Shown: positions 60,782 through 64,000 of the stretch, in pieces | Numbering within the stretch: the stretch's first letter is position 1 | Layout of the letters: each line of letters starts with the position of its first letter | Assembly: GCF_049686335.1 (NCBI RefSeq) | Contig: NZ_JBAVHX010000022.1 | Span: forward strand, 62,001 to 126,000 | Direction: 5' to 3' | Source of the DNA: Buttiauxella sp049686335 | Lineage (GTDB): Bacteria > Pseudomonadota > Gammaproteobacteria > Enterobacterales > Enterobacteriaceae | Length of the DNA stretch: 64,000 nt | Program-made: the position numbers and the translations under genes | The notes under the pieces: model-generated | Databases searched by the model: none | Told to the model about the DNA's origin: nothing | Seen by the model: only the letters and a program-made list of their open reading frames with translations

Positions 60782-60875
60782 ACAGAGCAATCGACTTCGT
60801 ATCAACAACAATTCACTATCTACCACGCAATCTATTTATTACAATTTGAGCGTTTTCTTCTCTCTTGAGTATCTA

Positions 60876-62096
60876 ATGCAAAATAATAAGCGACTGGGTC
60901 GCCAGGCACTGCTATTCCCGCTGTGCCTGGTGCTCTATGAATTTTCTACCTATATCGGCAATGACATGATCCAGCCCGGCATGCTGGCGGTTGTCGAGCA
61001 ATACAACGCCGGCATCGAATGGGTGCCAACCTCCATGACGGCGTATCTGGCGGGCGGGATGTTTTTACAGTGGCTGCTTGGGCCGCTGTCAGACCGTATT
61101 GGCCGTCGTCCGGTGATGTTGACGGGCGTGGTGTGGTTTATCGTCACCTGTCTTGCCACGCTGCTGGCACAGAACATTGAGCAATTTACCTTCCTGCGAT
61201 TCTTACAAGGGGTCAGCCTGTGCTTTATTGGCGCGGTGGGGTATGCCGCCATCCAGGAATCCTTCGAAGAAGCGGTCTGCATTAAAATCACGGCGCTGAT
61301 GGCGAACGTGGCATTGATAGCACCTTTGCTTGGCCCGCTGGTGGGTGCTGCCTGGATCCACTACGCGCCGTGGGAAACCATGTTTGTGTTGTTTGCAGCA
61401 CTCGCGGCTTTTTCGTTTTACGGATTGCATCGCGCGATGCCGGAAACTGCGACGCGCCTGGGCGAGAAACTGTCGCTGCGTGATTTAGGCTATGATTACA
61501 AACTGGTGCTGAGCAACGGGCGTTTTGTCGCAGGTGCGCTGGCGATCGGTTTTGTCAGCCTGCCGCTGCTGGCGTGGATTGCACAGTCGCCGATTATCAT
61601 CATCAGCGGTGAAAAACTCTCGACCTACGAATACGGTCTATTGCAGGTGCCAATCTTCGGCGCACTCATCCTCGGTAATCTGGTGCTGGCGCGTTTAACC
61701 TCTCGCCGCAGCGTGCGCTCGCTGATTATTCTTGGCGGCTGGTGGATTGTGCCGGGTCTGGTGGTGGCAGCTGTGGCAACTGTTGCCTCGACCCATGCGT
61801 ATCTGTGGATGACCGCTGGACTGAGTATTTACGCCTTTGGTATTGGCCTTGCCAACGCCGGTCTGGTACGCCTGACGCTGTTCGCCAGCGACATGAGTAA
61901 AGGCACGGTATCGGCGGCGATGGGTATGTTGCAGATGCTGATTTTCACCGTTGGCATCGAGGTGAGCAAGCATGCTTATCTGCATGGTGGCAACGGTTTG
62001 TTCAGCCTGCTGAACTTACTGGGTGGCGTTCTCTGGCTCGCGTTAATGTTCGCGTTCTTAAAAGATAAGACGGTTGGTAACAGAACGGATGCGTAA
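60876..62096 (+). CDS. mdfA: Multidrug efflux MFS transporter MdfA (Cmr)
   Basis: A 406-residue inner-membrane proton antiporter with 12 spans exporting chloramphenicol, cationic dyes and other drugs, and supporting alkali tolerance. The critical acidic residues of helix 1, E. coli Glu26 and Asp34, correspond to Glu22 and Asp30 in YEFSTYIGNDM. Antiporter motifs LGPLSDRIGRRPVM and ALMANVALIAPLLGPLVGAAW are unchanged. ATG 60876 gives the E. coli-like start MQN; the earlier in-frame start is less likely. The N terminus is four residues shorter than in E. coli. Confidence 0.95.
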   Translation: MQNNKRLGRQALLFPLCLVLYEFSTYIGNDMIQPGMLAVVEQYNAGIEWVPTSMTAYLAGGMFLQWLLGPLSDRIGRRPVMLTGVVWFIVTCLATLLAQNIEQFTFLRFLQGVSLCFIGAVGYAAIQESFEEAVCIKITALMANVALIAPLLGPLVGAAWIHYAPWETMFVLFAALAAFSFYGLHRAMPETATRLGEKLSLRDLGYDYKLVLSNGRFVAGALAIGFVSLPLLAWIAQSPIIIISGEKLSTYEYGLLQVPIFGALILGNLVLARLTSRRSVRSLIILGGWWIVPGLVVAAVATVASTHAYLWMTAGLSIYAFGIGLANAGLVRLTLFASDMSKGTVSAAMGMLQMLIFTVGIEVSKHAYLHGGNGLFSLLNLLGGVLWLALMFAFLKDKTVGNRTDA

Positions 62097-62135
62097 TCCT
62101 CTGGTGAGCTAAACGGCCACAGCAGATTCGTCACG

Positions 62136-62166
62136 GTTCAGGGGAAGCAGTTTTGTTCCCCTGAAC
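62136..62166. terminator. Hairpin between mdfA and the ABC transporter gene
   Basis: An 11-bp stem (GTTCAGGGGAA / TTCCCCTGAAC) in the convergent gap. There is no T run, so factor-dependent or weak termination in both directions is likely. Confidence 0.55.
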
Positions 62167-62173
62167 GCAAACG

Positions 62174-63232
62174 CTAGTTAATCCGCGCGCCGCTGTGCTC
62201 ATCAAACAGATGCGCCAGCTGAACGTCTGGCAGTAAGCGCATTTCACTTCCCGGTTTCGTTTGTATCCTGTCTCTGAAAACCGCAATCGCCTTTTGATTA
62301 CCGATGTTGAGCGCGATCTGTGTTTCAGCACCCGTTGGCTCCACGACATTCACTTCTGCCACCACGCCTCCTTGTGCAACCTGAGAAAAATGCTCTGGCC
62401 GCACGCCGTACAAAACGCGCTGCCCCTGCACGACGTCCGGCACGTTGGCTAACGGCAGGCGTAAACCATCATCGGTGACCACCGATTCATGATCGACCTT
62501 ACCGCTAAGTAAATTCATCGAAGGGGAGCCAATAAACCCGGCGACAAAGGCATTGCGCGGGCGATCGTAGAGCTCAAGTGGCGTACCGACTTGCTCGATG
62601 ACACCATCCTTGAGCACCACAATCCTGTCGGCCATTGTCATCGCTTCGACCTGATCGTGAGTCACATAAACCATGGTGGCGTTGAGGCGCTGGTGTAGTG
62701 CTTTGATTTCGGTTCGCATCTCGACCCGCAGCTTGGCATCGAGGTTTGACAGCGGTTCATCAAACAGGAACACGCGCGGGTTGCGCAAAATAGCCCGCCC
62801 CATCGCCACACGCTGACGCTGGCCGCCAGATAGCTGGCCTGGTTTACGCTTGAGCAGCGAGGATAAGCCCAGTGTTTGTGCTACCTGAGCGACGCGTTCA
62901 TCAATCAGCAGTTTTGCCACGCCCTGCATTTTGAGTGAAAACCCCATGTTCTCTGCCACGGTCATATGCGGGTATAACGCGTAGTTCTGGAACACCATCG
63001 CGATGTTTCTATCTTGCGGGGAAATATCGTTAACGATTTCTCCATCCAGCGCAATCTCACCGTCGGTAATGCTTTCAAGCCCGGCAATCATGCGCAACAG
63101 GGTGGATTTTCCGCAACCTGAAGGGCCAACCAGCGCGACAAATTCGCCTTCGTGAATGGTTAACTCCAGCCCGTTGATTATCACGTTATCTTCATAACGT
63201 TTATGAATATTGCTTAACGTAATCGTTGCCAT
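62174..63232 (-). CDS. Sugar ABC transporter ATP-binding protein (UgpC/MalK type)
   Basis: A 352-residue ATPase of the carbohydrate CUT1 importer class. Walker A is GPSGCGKST (about 36-44), signature LSGGQRQRVAMGRA, Walker B VFLFDEPLSNLD, followed by the C-terminal OB-fold regulatory domain with VLYGVRPEHF. Such ATPases serve many sugar and glycerol-phosphate importers, so the substrate is open. It lies three bases after the permease gene, which runs off the window. It is not next to mdfA in E. coli. Confidence 0.9.
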   Translation of the reverse strand: MATITLSNIHKRYEDNVIINGLELTIHEGEFVALVGPSGCGKSTLLRMIAGLESITDGEIALDGEIVNDISPQDRNIAMVFQNYALYPHMTVAENMGFSLKMQGVAKLLIDERVAQVAQTLGLSSLLKRKPGQLSGGQRQRVAMGRAILRNPRVFLFDEPLSNLDAKLRVEMRTEIKALHQRLNATMVYVTHDQVEAMTMADRIVVLKDGVIEQVGTPLELYDRPRNAFVAGFIGSPSMNLLSGKVDHESVVTDDGLRLPLANVPDVVQGQRVLYGVRPEHFSQVAQGGVVAEVNVVEPTGAETQIALNIGNQKAIAVFRDRIQTKPGSEMRLLPDVQLAHLFDEHSGARIN

Positions 63233-63235
63233 GAT

Positions 63236-64000
63236 TTAGTCCTTCAGACCGCCAGCAGTCAGGCCGTGAACGAGATAGCGGCGTACCAGCAACGTAAATG
63301 CCACCACCGGCAGCATCACCAGCGTGCCGCTGGCCGCTATTTTGCTCCACTCCCACCCCTCGTACTGGAGAAAATTAACGATAGCTACCGGTGCCGTGAC
63401 AGCCTGGGTGCGAGTCAGGATCAGGGCATAGAAGAAATCGTTCCACGAAAAAATAAAACAGAGAATGGCGGTCGCCGCTAAGCCTGGCGCCACCAGCGGA
63501 AGCGTAATGGTCCAGAATGTTCGCCAGATAGAACAACCATCAAGCCAGGCCGCCTCTTCTAAAGCGCCAGGGACTGCTGCAAAAAAGGTCTGCATCAGCC
63601 AGATAACAATCGCAAGGTTAAAGGTGAGATAGACAATCGCCAGCCCAATGACCGTGTCCTGCAAACCTAACCAGCGCCAGGCGAGATAAAAGGGGATAGT
63701 GAACGCGATGGGCGGCGCCATACGGGTCACCAGGATCCAGAGTGCCACGTATCTGCGCCCGGGGAATTGCCAGCGGGTTAATACCCACGCCGCGGGAACG
63801 CCAATCGCCAGCGAAAGTCCGGTTGACAGCGTACTCACCAGCAGACTGTTACCGAACGAGTGGAGAAAATTCCCCTGCCAGAGCGCGCGAAAGGCATCAA
63901 GCGTCGGGGTAAACCACAGCGTGAGGTCAAACACCTCGATGGCCGGGCGAAATGCCATCACCACCATCCACAGGAACGGGGAAAGCACGGCCAACAGCAA
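63236..64000 (-). CDS. Sugar ABC transporter permease (partial, 5' end beyond window)
   Basis: At least 254 residues of a CUT1-type inner-membrane permease (MalG/UgpE side). The EAA loop is EEAAWLDGCSIWRTFWTITLPL, and LVRRYLVHGLTAGGLKD is the typical C terminus. About six spans are expected. The true start is probably to the right of 64000, where a partner permease and binding protein would be expected. Translation is coupled to the ATPase gene. Confidence 0.9.
   Translation of the reverse strand: MLLAVLSPFLWMVVMAFRPAIEVFDLTLWFTPTLDAFRALWQGNFLHSFGNSLLVSTLSTGLSLAIGVPAAWVLTRWQFPGRRYVALWILVTRMAPPIAFTIPFYLAWRWLGLQDTVIGLAIVYLTFNLAIVIWLMQTFFAAVPGALEEAAWLDGCSIWRTFWTITLPLVAPGLAATAILCFIFSWNDFFYALILTRTQAVTAPVAIVNFLQYEGWEWSKIAASGTLVMLPVVAFTLLVRRYLVHGLTAGGLKD

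Noticed and set aside
60664..60849. 61-residue frame upstream of mdfA
   Set aside because: Starts at TTG without a ribosome-binding site, overlaps the start of ybjG and its promoter; probably chance in AT-rich leader.

Overview
The window is chromosomal DNA of a gammaproteobacterium in the Enterobacteriaceae. The evidence is long runs of genes in Escherichia coli/Klebsiella order with near-identical predicted proteins (LysP, MglBAC, FolE, RimO, YbiT, GsiABCD, DacC, MdfA), ERIC elements, and many REP-like palindromes of the type GTCGGATGACGC...GCGCTTATCCGAC. The genus cannot be fixed by eye; something near Buttiauxella, Kluyvera or Lelliottia would fit. All calls come from reading the sequence and from remembered family members; no search was run.

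Layout. 1-2.9 kb: a short-chain dehydrogenase resembling acyl/thioester reductases, then lysP. 2.9-11.9 kb: an IclR regulator (YiaJ/PlaR) divergent from a yiaK-L-X1-X2-lyxK-sgbH-sgbU-sgbE operon for diketo-gulonate/L-xylulose/ascorbate-type catabolism, in the order reported for Klebsiella rather than E. coli (one MFS carrier instead of the TRAP transporter). 12-26.7 kb: cirA, fghB, an MFS carrier, folE, yeiB, galS, mglBAC, sanA, cdd, yohK, yohJ, the E. coli 48-min block in conserved order. At 26.8 kb the gene order jumps to the E. coli 18-min block: ldtB, ybiT, [accessory island], moeB, moeA, iaaA, gsiABCD, rimO, bssR, yliI, gstB, dacC, deoR, ybjG, mdfA. The window ends in a sugar-type ABC transporter.

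The accessory island (29.8-42.7 kb) lies where E. coli carries ybiU through fsaA. It holds a GH31 glycosidase and MFS carrier divergent from a LacI regulator, then a CS1/CFA-I-type (alternate chaperone-usher, class 5) fimbrial operon: chaperone, major pilin, usher, tip adhesin. The fimbrial operon has been duplicated in tandem. The left copy has collapsed to a second intact tip adhesin, the last 27 codons of an usher and a decayed chaperone, preceded by a stray copy of the lacI 3' end. The promoter region of the intact operon carries an 11-base homopolymer G/C tract, a plausible phase-variation switch. The two tip adhesins have almost identical C-terminal pilin domains but strongly diverged N-terminal adhesin domains. 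I regard this locus as the most interesting part of the window.

Repeats are prominent. Several operons are interrupted by perfect-period tandem arrays: six 50-bp units inside the yia operon, six 44-bp units between gsiB and gsiC, four 96-97-bp units after yliI. ERIC elements occur in full and internally deleted forms. No rRNA, tRNA, insertion sequence, prophage or CRISPR array was seen.
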